Source of the DNA: Cellulosimicrobium cellulans
GTDB taxonomy: Bacteria; Actinomycetota; Actinomycetes; Actinomycetales; Cellulomonadaceae
NCBI RefSeq assembly: GCF_016907755.1
Contig: NZ_JAFBCN010000001.1
Span: 4,402,001 to 4,466,000, forward strand
Reading direction: 5' to 3'
DNA: 64,000 bases
The notes under the pieces were generated by a model that worked only from the letters and a program-made list of their open reading frames with translations, did no database searches and was not told where the DNA came from. The position numbers were made by a program, and so were the translations under genes. Position 1 is the stretch's first letter. The number at the start of each line of letters is the position of its first letter. Below are positions 53,713-61,343 of this stretch, one piece after another.

Positions 53713-54312
53713 TCAGCCGCCGACGAGACGTCGGCCCTCGAACGCCCGGCCGAGCGTCACCTCGTCCGCGTACTCCAAGTCTCCCCCGACCGGCAGCCCG
53801 GACGCGAGGCGGGTCACGCGCAGGCCCATCGGGCCCAGCATGCGCGCGAGGTACGTGGCGGTGGCCTCGCCCTCGACGTTCGGGTCGGTCGCGAGGATCA
53901 CCTCGGTCACCTGACCGTCGGCGAGGCGCGTCATGAGCTCGGCGATCCGCAGGTCGCCCGGCCCGACGTTCTCGATCGGGTTGATGGCGCCGCCGAGCAC
54001 GTGGTACTTCCCACGGAACTCGCGCGTGCGCTCGATCGCGACGACGTCCTTGGGTTCCTCGACGACGCAGATCACCTCCGGCGACCGGCGCGGGTCCACG
54101 CAGATGCGGCACTGCTCGGACTCCGCGACGTTGCCGCACGTCTCGCAGAAGCGCACGCGCGCCTTCACCTCGGTGAGCGCGTCGGCGAGCCGGCGCACGT
54201 CCGAGGCGTCCGCGGCGAGCAGGTGGAACGCGATGCGCTGCGCGCTCTTGGGCCCGACGCCGGGAAGTCGGCCGAGCTCGTCGATCAGGTCCTGGACAGC
54301 GCCTTCGTACAC
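53713..54312 (-). CDS. recR: Recombination mediator RecR
   Basis: 199 aa, standard length. The N-terminal helix-hairpin-helix is [21 protein letters not shown], the zinc site is [16 protein letters not shown], the Toprim domain starts [15 protein letters not shown], and [22 protein letters not shown] is the C-terminal signature. With RecF/RecO it loads RecA at gaps. It starts at GTG 54312, 6 nt after a TAGGCT -10 box, so it has its own leaderless promoter although dnaX lies just upstream. Confidence 0.97.
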   Translation of the reverse strand: MYEGAVQDLIDELGRLPGVGPKSAQRIAFHLLAADASDVRRLADALTEVKARVRFCETCGNVAESEQCRICVDPRRSPEVICVVEEPKDVVAIERTREFRGKYHVLGGAINPIENVGPGDLRIAELMTRLADGQVTEVILATDPNVEGEATATYLARMLGPMGLRVTRLASGLPVGGDLEYADEVTLGRAFEGRRLVGG

Positions 54313-54318
54313 GCCCCC

Positions 54319-54324
54319 AGCCTA
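54319..54324 (-). promoter_or_regulatory. -10 box of recR
   Basis: TAGGCT on the minus strand, 6 nt before the GTG. Confidence 0.55.
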
Positions 54325-54380
54325 CGGGGCGCGGCCCACACGACCGGCCCGGCCACACGGCCGGGCACCCACCGTGGCGA

Positions 54381-57242
54381 TCAGCCCTGGTCCTGGATCT
54401 CCTCGATGATCTTGCCGTCGAGCAGGCTCACGACGAGCGCCGTCCCGACCAGACCGGTCGAGACGATGTCGGGGTCGTCCGCGGAGGGCAGGTCGTCCAT
54501 CGGGTCGACCGTCGACGGCACGTCCCGCCGGGCGGGCGCCTCGGCGGGTCGGGCGACGCGGGCCGTCGTGGCCGCCGCGATGGCTGCGCGTGCAGCGGAG
54601 ACCCCGCGCAGCGGGGCTCCCGACGCGTCCACCGGAGCGACCGACGCCGTGCGGCCCGGTGCCTCTTGACGCGGCGGCGCGGGCGTGGCCGGCGCAGGGC
54701 TCACGGACGAGACCGGTGCCTGGGCGGCCGGACTCGGCGCACCGGGCGCCGCGCGCGTGCCCGGTGCGCGGTCGAGAACCGGCTCGGGCTCGGGGCCGTC
54801 GTCGAGGTCGGCCGGTGGCTCGGCGGGCACCCCCGCGAGCCACGCCTCGTCCGCCGTGTCGATCCGGGGCTCGGGCGACGGCGACGGCGACGAGGCTCCG
54901 GCGAGCCAGGCCTCGTCTGCGGCGTCGACCACCGGTCCGTGCTCAGCGTCGCCGTCGGCGACGTCCGTCTCGACCGGTCGCTCCTGCAACGCGACGGCCC
55001 CGCGCGGTGCGGACGCGCCCGTCGCGAGCGCGGTCGGGGAGGCAGCCGTGCCGGACGCCACGGTCCCGCCCGGCGCGCCGACCGTCGCGAGGGGCGCGGA
55101 CGCGCCGCCCCCTCCGGAGCCGGGCTCACGACTGGTCCCGCCGAGGCCGGGCGCTGCCGGGCCCTGACCGGGGCCCGCGGGTGCGGGGGCCGCAGGGTCC
55201 TGTGCCGAGGGGCGCCCGGCGCCGGCCGCCCCGCCCTCGTCGAGCCGCGCCTCGACCCGCACCTGGAGCCCGAGGGTCTGATACACGACGTCCTGCACCG
55301 CATGGATGTGCCGCGAGGACGAGAAGGTGCGTGCGAGGCCCGGCGACGGGAACGCGAGGAAGAGCACGCCCTGGCCGAGCTCCGCGACCTGCGCGTTCGG
55401 GCCGACCAGCGACCACGTGACGGGATTCGCCCGCAGGTTCTCCAGCACCTCGGGCCAGCGCCGCCGGAGCTCCTCGGTCGTGAGGGCCGGGCTCGTCCCT
55501 CCGGGCGGAGCGCTCGACACCGGGGGCGCCGCGGGGACGGCTCCGGGCGCCTCGGCGCGCGCTGCGGGCGGTGCCCCTTCGTCGCGCCTCTGCGGTGCCG
55601 TGTCGTCCTGCGCTGCCATGTCCTGCGCGGCTGGCTCGACCGGACCGGTCCTCCGGACCGGGCTCGCCGGTGCGGGCTCGGGCTCCTCGACCGTGGCCTC
55701 CGGCTGCGACGGCCCGTCCGTGCGCTGCTCGGACGACGGCGCCCTCGGTGGTGCGGCGTCCTCGCGCGCGGGCTCGGACGTGGGCGACGGTGCGGGTACG
55801 GACGGGGACCCCTGGTCCGGTGCCGACGTGGCGCCAGGTGCCGCAGCGACCCGGTCGGCCTCGGGGGCCCCGCCCGACGACGGTGCGGCGGGGGCGGGCG
55901 GGGTGGAACGGTTGGGCCGCAGCGCGGCACGGACGGCGGCGGCACCCGTGAGACCGGACGCCGGTCCGGTCGAGGCAGGCGCCTGCCCCGCGCCGTCGGG
56001 CACCGGGGCGCCGACACCAGCGGGCGTCCCCGCCCCCGACGGGACGGCCGCCGGCGCGACGGCGACCGCGCTCAGCCCGCCGCGCTCGAGCCGGTCGAGG
56101 CGCGCCGCGAACCCGGCCGCGCCGTCGTCGGCGCCGGGCAGGAGCAGCCGCGCCATGAGGAGCTCCAGGTGCAGTCGCGGCGAGGTGGCGCCCGTCATCT
56201 CGGTGAGCGCCGCGTTGACGAGGTCGGCCGCGCGCGAGAGCTCCGCGACGCCGAGGTTCTGCGCCTGGGCTCGCATGCGCGCGAGCTGGTCGGCGGGCTG
56301 GTCGCGCAGCACGGCCTGCGCCTCGTCGCCGGAGACGGCGATGACGATGAGGTCGCGCAGGCGTTCGAGGACGTCCTCGACGAAGCGCCGGGGCTCGTGC
56401 CCCGTGGCGATGACGTGGTCCACGACGCGGAAGATGCTCGCACCGTCGCGCGCGGCGAGCGCGTCCACGACGTCGTCGAGCAGCGTCGCGTGCGTGAAGC
56501 CCAGGAGCGCGACCGCGCGCTCGTACTCCACGGCGCCGTCCTGGGCGCCCGCGATGAGCTGGTCCATGACGGACAGCGAGTCGCGGACCGAGCCGCCCCC
56601 GGCGCGCGTGACGAGCGGGACGACGCCGCCGCCGATCGTCACGCCCTCCGCGGCGCACAGCTCCTCGAGGTAGGGCCCGAGCACGTCCGGCGGGACGAGG
56701 CGGAACGGGTAGTGGTGCGTGCGGGAGCGGATGGTGCCGATGACCTTGTCCGGCTCCGTCGTCGCGAAGACGAACTTCACGTGCTCCGGGGGCTCCTCGA
56801 CGAGCTTGAGCAGCGCGTTGAAGCCCTGCGGCGTCACCATGTGCGCCTCGTCGAGGATGAAGATCTTGTACCGGTCGCGCGCCGGGGCGAACGCGGCGCG
56901 CTCGCGCAGCTCGCGGGCGTCGTCGACGCCGTTGTGCGACGCCGCGTCGATCTCGACGACGTCGAGGCTGCCCGGGCCGCCGCGCGCGAGCTCGACGCAG
57001 GAGGGGCAGACGCCGCACGGGGTGTCGAGCGGGTTGTCCGGGGTGTTCTGCGCGCAGTTGAGCGTGCGCGCGAGGATGCGCGCGCTCGTCGTCTTGCCGC
57101 AGCCGCGCGGGCCGGAGAAGAGGTAGGCGTGGTTCACCCGACCGCTGCGCAGCGCCTGCATGAGCGGCGCGGTCACGTGGTCCTGACCGATCACCTCGGA
57201 GAAGGTCTCGGGCCGGTAGCGGCGGTACAGGGCGGTGCTCAC
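54381..57242 (-). CDS. dnaX: DNA polymerase III subunit gamma/tau
   Basis: 953 aa, unusually long. The clamp-loader AAA+ ATPase is at the N-terminus: YRRYRPETFSEVIGQDHVTAPL, Walker A GPRGCGKTTSARILA, the zinc site CGVCPSC with the first Cys in LNCAQ, Walker B IFILDEAHM and sensor SRTHHYPF. Domain III ends near residue 375. About 170 residues of Pro/Ala/Ser linker, a conserved C-terminal patch (LRRRWPEVLENLRANPVTWSLVGPNAQVAELG) and a further 300-residue low-complexity tail follow. GTG 57242 is 7 nt after a TACAGT -10 box. No clear programmed-frameshift heptamer was seen. Confidence 0.95.
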   Translation of the reverse strand: MSTALYRRYRPETFSEVIGQDHVTAPLMQALRSGRVNHAYLFSGPRGCGKTTSARILARTLNCAQNTPDNPLDTPCGVCPSCVELARGGPGSLDVVEIDAASHNGVDDARELRERAAFAPARDRYKIFILDEAHMVTPQGFNALLKLVEEPPEHVKFVFATTEPDKVIGTIRSRTHHYPFRLVPPDVLGPYLEELCAAEGVTIGGGVVPLVTRAGGGSVRDSLSVMDQLIAGAQDGAVEYERAVALLGFTHATLLDDVVDALAARDGASIFRVVDHVIATGHEPRRFVEDVLERLRDLIVIAVSGDEAQAVLRDQPADQLARMRAQAQNLGVAELSRAADLVNAALTEMTGATSPRLHLELLMARLLLPGADDGAAGFAARLDRLERGGLSAVAVAPAAVPSGAGTPAGVGAPVPDGAGQAPASTGPASGLTGAAAVRAALRPNRSTPPAPAAPSSGGAPEADRVAAAPGATSAPDQGSPSVPAPSPTSEPAREDAAPPRAPSSEQRTDGPSQPEATVEEPEPAPASPVRRTGPVEPAAQDMAAQDDTAPQRRDEGAPPAARAEAPGAVPAAPPVSSAPPGGTSPALTTEELRRRWPEVLENLRANPVTWSLVGPNAQVAELGQGVLFLAFPSPGLARTFSSSRHIHAVQDVVYQTLGLQVRVEARLDEGGAAGAGRPSAQDPAAPAPAGPGQGPAAPGLGGTSREPGSGGGGASAPLATVGAPGGTVASGTAASPTALATGASAPRGAVALQERPVETDVADGDAEHGPVVDAADEAWLAGASSPSPSPEPRIDTADEAWLAGVPAEPPADLDDGPEPEPVLDRAPGTRAAPGAPSPAAQAPVSSVSPAPATPAPPRQEAPGRTASVAPVDASGAPLRGVSAARAAIAAATTARVARPAEAPARRDVPSTVDPMDDLPSADDPDIVSTGLVGTALVVSLLDGKIIEEIQDQG

Positions 57243-57249
57243 CCCGGCA

Positions 57250-57255
57250 ACTGTA
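57250..57255 (-). promoter_or_regulatory. -10 box of dnaX
   Basis: TACAGT on the minus strand, 7 nt before the GTG at 57242, a leaderless arrangement. Confidence 0.55.
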
Positions 57256-57288
57256 GACGTCACGACCCACACGCACGAGGCCGCCTGG

Positions 57289-57951
57289 TCAGCGGTGCAG
57301 CGCCTTGCGGGCGAGCCAGTTGCCGAGGAGCTGCGCGACCTGCACGATCCCGATGATGATGAGCACCGTCACGACCACGACGCCCCAGTTGTAGCGCTGG
57401 TAGCCGTAGACGATCGCGAAGTTCCCGAGCCCTCCGCCGCCGATGATCCCCGCGATCGCCGACATGTCGAGGACCGCGATGAAGAGGAACGTGTAGCCCA
57501 GGATGAGCGGCGCGAGCGCCTCGGGCACGAGGACGGTGGTGATGATGCGCCACGACGACGCGCCCATGGCCCGCGCCGCCTCGATGACGCCCGGGTCGAT
57601 GCCCACGAGGTTCTGCTCGACGATGCGGCTCGTGCCGAACGCCGTCATCACGGACAGCGGGAAGATGAACGCCTCGGTGCCGAGCGTCGTCCCGACCACC
57701 TGGAGCGTCACCGGTCCGAGCAGCGTGACGAAGATGATGAACGGGATGGGCCGGACGATGTTGACGAGCACGTTGAGCACGCCGAACACCCAGCGGTTGT
57801 CGAGCAGGTTGCCGCGGCGCGTCACGTAGAGCGCGATGCCGAGCGCGAGGCCCGCGAGCCCGCCCGTGAGCAGCGCGACGGACACCATCTGGAGGGTCTG
57901 GCCGAAGGACTCGACGAGGATCGGCCACAGCCGCGACCAGTCGCTGTTCAT
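57289..57951 (-). CDS. metI: Methionine ABC transporter permease
   Basis: 220 aa with five to six membrane helices. VLNVLVNIVRPIPFIIFVTLLGPVT and the coupling loop GVIEAARAMGASSWRIITTVLVPEALAP are the MetI pattern. It forms the channel of the MetNIQ importer. ATG 57951 shares one base with the metN stop (TGATG), and GGAGG lies 6 nt upstream. Last gene of the metQ-metN-metI operon. Confidence 0.96.
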   Translation of the reverse strand: MNSDWSRLWPILVESFGQTLQMVSVALLTGGLAGLALGIALYVTRRGNLLDNRWVFGVLNVLVNIVRPIPFIIFVTLLGPVTLQVVGTTLGTEAFIFPLSVMTAFGTSRIVEQNLVGIDPGVIEAARAMGASSWRIITTVLVPEALAPLILGYTFLFIAVLDMSAIAGIIGGGGLGNFAIVYGYQRYNWGVVVVTVLIIIGIVQVAQLLGNWLARKALHR

Positions 57952-59159
57952 CACTGGCCTCCGAGGTTGCCGTGGCGGAAGAGGGTGTCACGGGCGGTGC
58001 CGTAGGGGTCGCCCGGGTCGGCGTCGGCGTCGTCGGGCGCGTCCGCGCCGCCCGGGTCGGCGTCGAGGCGCGCGACGCGCGGGTCGTCGAGCGGCTGGGC
58101 CGCGGTTCCCAGGTCCACGACGTCGGCGCGCTCGGCGAGCGCGACGAGGAACGGCGCGATGCGGTCCTCGGGCGCGTCGAGCTCGACGGTGAGCGACCCG
58201 AACGGGCGCTCACCGACCTCGGAGATGCCGCCGTAGACGACGGACCCGTCGACGTCGTGCTCGCGCAGCAGGCGGAACAGGTCTGACCCGGTGTGCGCGC
58301 CCTCCCGCACGCCGACCGTGACGAGCCGGCCGGGGTGCCGCTCGCGCAGCCGGGCGAGCGTGTCGCGCGACGGGCGGTCGTGCAGCGCCGTCCCGACGAA
58401 CCGCTGGGCGGCGTCCGCGCCGGGTGCGGAGAAGACGTCGTACACGTCGCCCGTCTCCACGACCTTGCCGTGCTCCATCACGGCGACGCGGTGGCACGTC
58501 GAGCGCACGACCTCCATCTCGTGGGTGATGACGACGATGGTGATGCCGAGCTCGGCGTTGACGCGCCGCAGGAGCGCGAGCACCTCGCGCGTCGTCTCGG
58601 GGTCGAGCGCGGACGTCGCCTCGTCGGCCAGGAGGATCGTCGGCTGCGCGGCGAGCGCGCGGGCGATGCCGACGCGCTGCTTCTGCCCGCCCGAGAGCTG
58701 GCGCGGGTACGCCTTCGCCTTGTCCGCGAGGCCGACGAACGCGAGGAGCTCCGCGACGCGCGCGGCGCGCTTCTCGCGCGGCCAGCCCGCCACCTTGAGC
58801 GGGTAGGCGACGTTCCCCGCGACGGTCCGCGACGACAGCAGGTTGAACTGCTGGAAGACCATGCCGATGCGCGAGCGCACCTCGCGCACGCGGCGCTCGG
58901 GCAGCCCGGTGATCACCTGGCCGTCGACGACGACCTCGCCGCTCGTCACCGTCTCCAGCGCGTTGACCAGCCGCACGAGCGTCGACTTCCCGGCGCCGGA
59001 GTAGCCGATGACGCCGAAGATCTCGCCGCGGCGGATGCTCAGCGAGACGTCGTCGACCGCGTGCACGGCACCGTCGCCCTCGCCGAACGTCTTGCTCACG
59101 TGGCGCAGCTCGATCGCGGGCTGCTCGTCACCGCCCTCGTCGCGGGGGACGTCGGTCAC
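57951..59159 (-). CDS. metN: Methionine ABC transporter ATPase
   Basis: 402 aa. Walker A GYSGAGKSTLVRLV, signature LSGGQKQRVGIARAL, Walker B ILLADEATSALDP and H-loop VITHEMEVV. A C-terminal NIL domain (about residues 270-350, GVREGAHTGSDLFRLL) binds methionine and inhibits transport when the cell is replete. A further Asp/Ala-rich tail of about 45 residues is unusual. GTG 59159 is chosen with AGGA about 9 nt upstream; the longer open frame is Arg/Pro-rich shadow. Confidence 0.96.
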   Translation of the reverse strand: MTDVPRDEGGDEQPAIELRHVSKTFGEGDGAVHAVDDVSLSIRRGEIFGVIGYSGAGKSTLVRLVNALETVTSGEVVVDGQVITGLPERRVREVRSRIGMVFQQFNLLSSRTVAGNVAYPLKVAGWPREKRAARVAELLAFVGLADKAKAYPRQLSGGQKQRVGIARALAAQPTILLADEATSALDPETTREVLALLRRVNAELGITIVVITHEMEVVRSTCHRVAVMEHGKVVETGDVYDVFSAPGADAAQRFVGTALHDRPSRDTLARLRERHPGRLVTVGVREGAHTGSDLFRLLREHDVDGSVVYGGISEVGERPFGSLTVELDAPEDRIAPFLVALAERADVVDLGTAAQPLDDPRVARLDADPGGADAPDDADADPGDPYGTARDTLFRHGNLGGQ

Positions 59160-59297
59160 GTCGGGTTCCTCTCGTCGGAGGCCGTGCCTCCGGGCCGGGG
59201 CCGGCGGGGACCGCCTGGGGTCGCCAGGTGCGTCGCCGCGGCCGCGTGTCGGGGTGTGCCGCTCGCCTGCCATCGTCCTCCCCCGGGCACGACGGCG

Positions 59298-59334
59298 CGC
59301 GAGGGCGGACGCGACGTGCGCGCCCGCCCTCGCG
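59298..59334 (-). terminator. Intercistronic hairpin between metQ and metN
   Basis: CGCGAGGGCGG and CCGCCCTCGCG form a perfect 11-bp stem 10 nt after the metQ stop. It resembles the hairpin behind the other solute-binding-protein gene in this window and probably lets metQ mRNA accumulate over metNI. Confidence 0.7.
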
Positions 59335-59343
59335 GCGACGGCC

Positions 59344-60249
59344 TCAGGAGTTGCGGATGTCGTCCTCGATGCCGGCGAGGATCTCCTGGAGCTCGGCGGG
59401 CGAGTTCTCCTTGATGACGGCGGTGCCGCCCGAGGCCTTCTTCTCGGCCTCGACGACCTCCGGCGAGTGGGAGATCTCGGCGAGCTTGAGCAGCGTCTCG
59501 TCGTCCTTGTCCTCGGCCCGCGCGACCCACACGTTGATGTAGGGCTTGGCGGCGTCGGAGTCGGGGTCGTCCTGGAAGAGGGCGTCCTCGGGCTTCAGGC
59601 CCGCGTCCTCGACGAAGTCGTTGTTGATGATCGACGCGTCGACGGACTGCAGCTGGATCGGGGTCTGCGCGGCGTCGACCGGCGTGACCGTCACCTTGGA
59701 GCTGGGCAGCACGTCGGCCTCGGTGGAGATGGAGCTCCCGCCGTCCTTCAGCTCGACCAGGCCGGCCTCCTGGAGCACGAGGAGCGCACGGGCGAGGTTG
59801 GTCGGGTCGTTCGGCACGGCGACCTGGCCGCCGTCGGGGATCTCCTCGAGCGACGTGTGCTTGGACGAGTACAGGCCGAGCGGGTAGACGGCGGTCGCGC
59901 CGATGGGCTGCAGGTCGTCGCCCGCGTCCACGTTGTAGCCCGCGAGGAACTGCAGGTGCTGGAACTGGTTCACGTCCAGCTCGCCCTGGGACAGCGCCGG
60001 GTTCGCCTGCGTGTAGTCCTGGAGGTCGACGAGCTCGATCTCGATGCCCTCGGCCTCGGCCTGCTCCTGGAACACGGCCCACTTGTCGTCGGACGCCCCG
60101 ACGACGCCGACGCGGATCGGGTCCGCGGCGTCGCCGCTCGCGGCGCCGCCCGAGGTGTCGTCGCCACCGCCGCAGGCGGTGAGGGTGAGGGCGGCCGTCG
60201 CGGCGATCGCGGTCCAGGTCAGACGCTTGCGGGTGGTCGAGAACGACAT
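59344..60249 (-). CDS. metQ: Methionine-binding lipoprotein
   Basis: 301 aa of the NlpA/MetQ family. The lipobox is LTAC with Cys26. Typical blocks are VGVVGASDDKWAVFQEQAEAEGIEIELVD, NQFQHLQFL, GLYSSKHTSLEEIPDGGQVAVPNDPTN and INNDFVEDAGL. It captures D/L-methionine for MetNI. GGAAGG lies before the ATG. The gene is preceded by a long leader (about 290 nt) with a Cys-containing upstream reading frame and a hairpin; no SAM riboswitch core was recognised there. Confidence 0.96.
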   Translation of the reverse strand: MSFSTTRKRLTWTAIAATAALTLTACGGGDDTSGGAASGDAADPIRVGVVGASDDKWAVFQEQAEAEGIEIELVDLQDYTQANPALSQGELDVNQFQHLQFLAGYNVDAGDDLQPIGATAVYPLGLYSSKHTSLEEIPDGGQVAVPNDPTNLARALLVLQEAGLVELKDGGSSISTEADVLPSSKVTVTPVDAAQTPIQLQSVDASIINNDFVEDAGLKPEDALFQDDPDSDAAKPYINVWVARAEDKDDETLLKLAEISHSPEVVEAEKKASGGTAVIKENSPAELQEILAGIEDDIRNS

Positions 60250-60382
60250 GGGGGTTCCTTCCGGTGGCGGCGGCGACGGTCACGGGTGGCGACCGGCGGG
60301 GCCGGGGTGCAGGGACGGCCCTGCGAGGGGTGGGGTTCGGGGTGCTTCCGGCGGGCCATCAGCCACGCGGCGAGCGGGGGCG

Positions 60383-60400
60383 GCGTCGTCAGGACGACGC
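60383..60400 (-). promoter_or_regulatory. Hairpin in the metQ leader
   Basis: GCGTCGTC and GACGACGC form a perfect 8-bp stem with a 2-nt centre, 41 nt after the leader-peptide stop. A smaller GCAGG-GAGA-CCTGC stem lies between. They could form part of an attenuator; no U tract follows. Confidence 0.5.
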
Positions 60401-60440
60401 GGCGGGTGCGGCGCAGGTCTCCCTGCGGGTCACGACGGCG

Positions 60441-60542
60441 TCAGCAGCCGCACATTCGCCCGGTGCGCACGCCACGACAGCACGACGTGCCGGCGCAGGA
60501 CGCTGCGCGCGGGGTCGTGGTGGCGACGTGGTTCCGGGTCAT
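60441..60542 (-). CDS. Cys-containing leader peptide of the metQNI operon
   Basis: A 33-codon frame on the 5' side of metQ. It contains five Cys codons (residues 16, 21, 22, 31, 33) and ends RMCGC followed by stop. The ATG lies 6 nt after a CATGAT hexamer, so it would be a leaderless first cistron. Terminal Cys codons in actinobacterial leader peptides sense charged tRNA-Cys and control sulphur genes. A methionine importer as target fits, because methionine is a sulphur source for cysteine. The peptide is supported by position, composition and promoter, not by homology. Confidence 0.68.
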   Translation of the reverse strand: MTRNHVATTTPRAASCAGTSCCRGVRTGRMCGC

Positions 60543-60548
60543 GCCGAC

Positions 60549-60554
60549 ATCATG
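60549..60554 (-). promoter_or_regulatory. -10 box of the metQNI leader transcript
   Basis: CATGAT on the minus strand with 6 nt to the leader ATG. A TTGGCG about 19 nt upstream is a weak -35. The stretch 60555-60766 to the SRP RNA contains no gene I can support. Confidence 0.45.
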
Positions 60555-60766
60555 AGCACGACGGCGCCCCGCGCGCCAATCCCCGGGCCAGATCGTCCAT
60601 CATGTGGACGTCGAAATGGTCGCATGCCGGGAATCCGAGGTGATAAATCGGTAGAAAACGGGCCTGGGCTGCCGTCGCGGCGCCCGCCTCGCTCTCGATC
60701 AGGGAGATCTGCGCCACACCCGCGCGGGCCCGGCGACGGCGAACCCGTCCCGGCCGGAGACATGAA

Positions 60767-60857
60767 GGACCCCTCGCACACCCACCAGAGCTCACCTACC
60801 CTTGCTGCCTTCCGGCCCTGGGGGAGTTCGGCGAGATGATGCCGCACGAGGGGTCTG
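60767..60857 (-). ncRNA. ffs: Small (4.5S-type) signal recognition particle RNA
   Basis: The minus strand reads as one long hairpin. The ends pair (ACCCCTCG with CGAGGGGT), and the apical conserved element is CAGGGCCGGAAGGCAGCAA with the GGAA tetraloop that binds Ffh. About 91 nt without an Alu domain, as usual in actinobacteria. The 5' end is supported by TAGGGT at 60864-60869, 6-7 nt upstream. Confidence 0.95.
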
Positions 60858-60863
60858 CGGCCC

Positions 60864-60869
60864 ACCCTA
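60864..60869 (-). promoter_or_regulatory. -10 box of the SRP RNA gene
   Basis: TAGGGT on the minus strand, 6-7 nt before the predicted RNA 5' end. Confidence 0.6.
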
Positions 60870-60938
60870 GCCCAGGTCGGCGCCCCACCCGAAACCCGGT
60901 CGGGCGCGGGGCGATTCGGCCCGGGCGCCGCGGTCCGG

Positions 60939-60944
60939 TATCCT
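60939..60944 (+). promoter_or_regulatory. -10 box of tRNA-Ser
   Basis: TATCCT about 48 nt before the tRNA, with TTCGGC 18 nt upstream as a possible -35. Confidence 0.5.
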
Positions 60945-60991
60945 CGTTGCGCTGCCGTCGGTGCGTCCCGTACGCGTCGGCCGTCGCACCA

Positions 60992-61077
60992 GGAGGATTC
61001 GCCTAGTGGCCTATGGCGCACGCTTGGAAAGCGTGTTGGGTTAACAGCCCTCGGGGGTTCGAATCCCCCATCCTCCG
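60992..61077 (+). tRNA. tRNA-Ser (anticodon GGA)
   Basis: The 86-nt class II cloverleaf has acceptor GGAGGAT/ATCCTCC, an anticodon stem CACGC/GCGTG with loop TTGGAAA (anticodon GGA, reading TCC/TCT), a long variable arm (TGGGTTAACAGCCC) and T arm GGGGG-TTCGAAT-CCCCC. Discriminator G; the CCA end is not encoded. Confidence 0.97.
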
Positions 61078-61083
61078 CAGACC

Positions 61084-61115
61084 GAAGGGCCCGCCGCACT
61101 CGCGGCGGGCCCTTC
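61084..61115 (+). terminator. Terminator after tRNA-Ser
   Basis: GAAGGGCCCGCCGC and GCGGCGGGCCCTTC form a perfect 14-bp stem with loop ACTC, 6 nt after the tRNA. Confidence 0.88.
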
Positions 61116-61155
61116 GTCGTCCCCGGCGCACGGCCCCTGGACGCGGGCACCGAAA

Positions 61156-61183
61156 AGGCCCGTCGCACGAGTGCGACGGGCCT
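61156..61183 (-). terminator. Terminator for the GH6 gene
   Basis: AGGCCCGTCGCAC and GTGCGACGGGCCT form a 13-bp stem followed, on the minus strand, by TTTT. That orientation fits the cellulase gene ending at 61344, although 160 nt separate them. No gene lies in 61184-61343. Confidence 0.7.
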
Positions 61184-61343
61184 CTCGACGTCCCGACGGT
61201 CCGACGCGCCGGGACGTGGCGCCGGCGGTGCCGCCGACGGCTACCCCCAGCCTACGGGTGTCTGGCCCGGAACGGCAGGGGTCTCTCGTCCCCAGTGCCG
61301 GTGATCTCGGCGACCCGGGTCGCTCCGTGCACCGTGGGAGGGC

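Noticed and set aside
60250-60440. Possible SAM riboswitch upstream of metQ
   Set aside because: I looked for the conserved cores of SAM-type riboswitches and saw none; the leader is better explained by the Cys-containing reading frame and hairpins.
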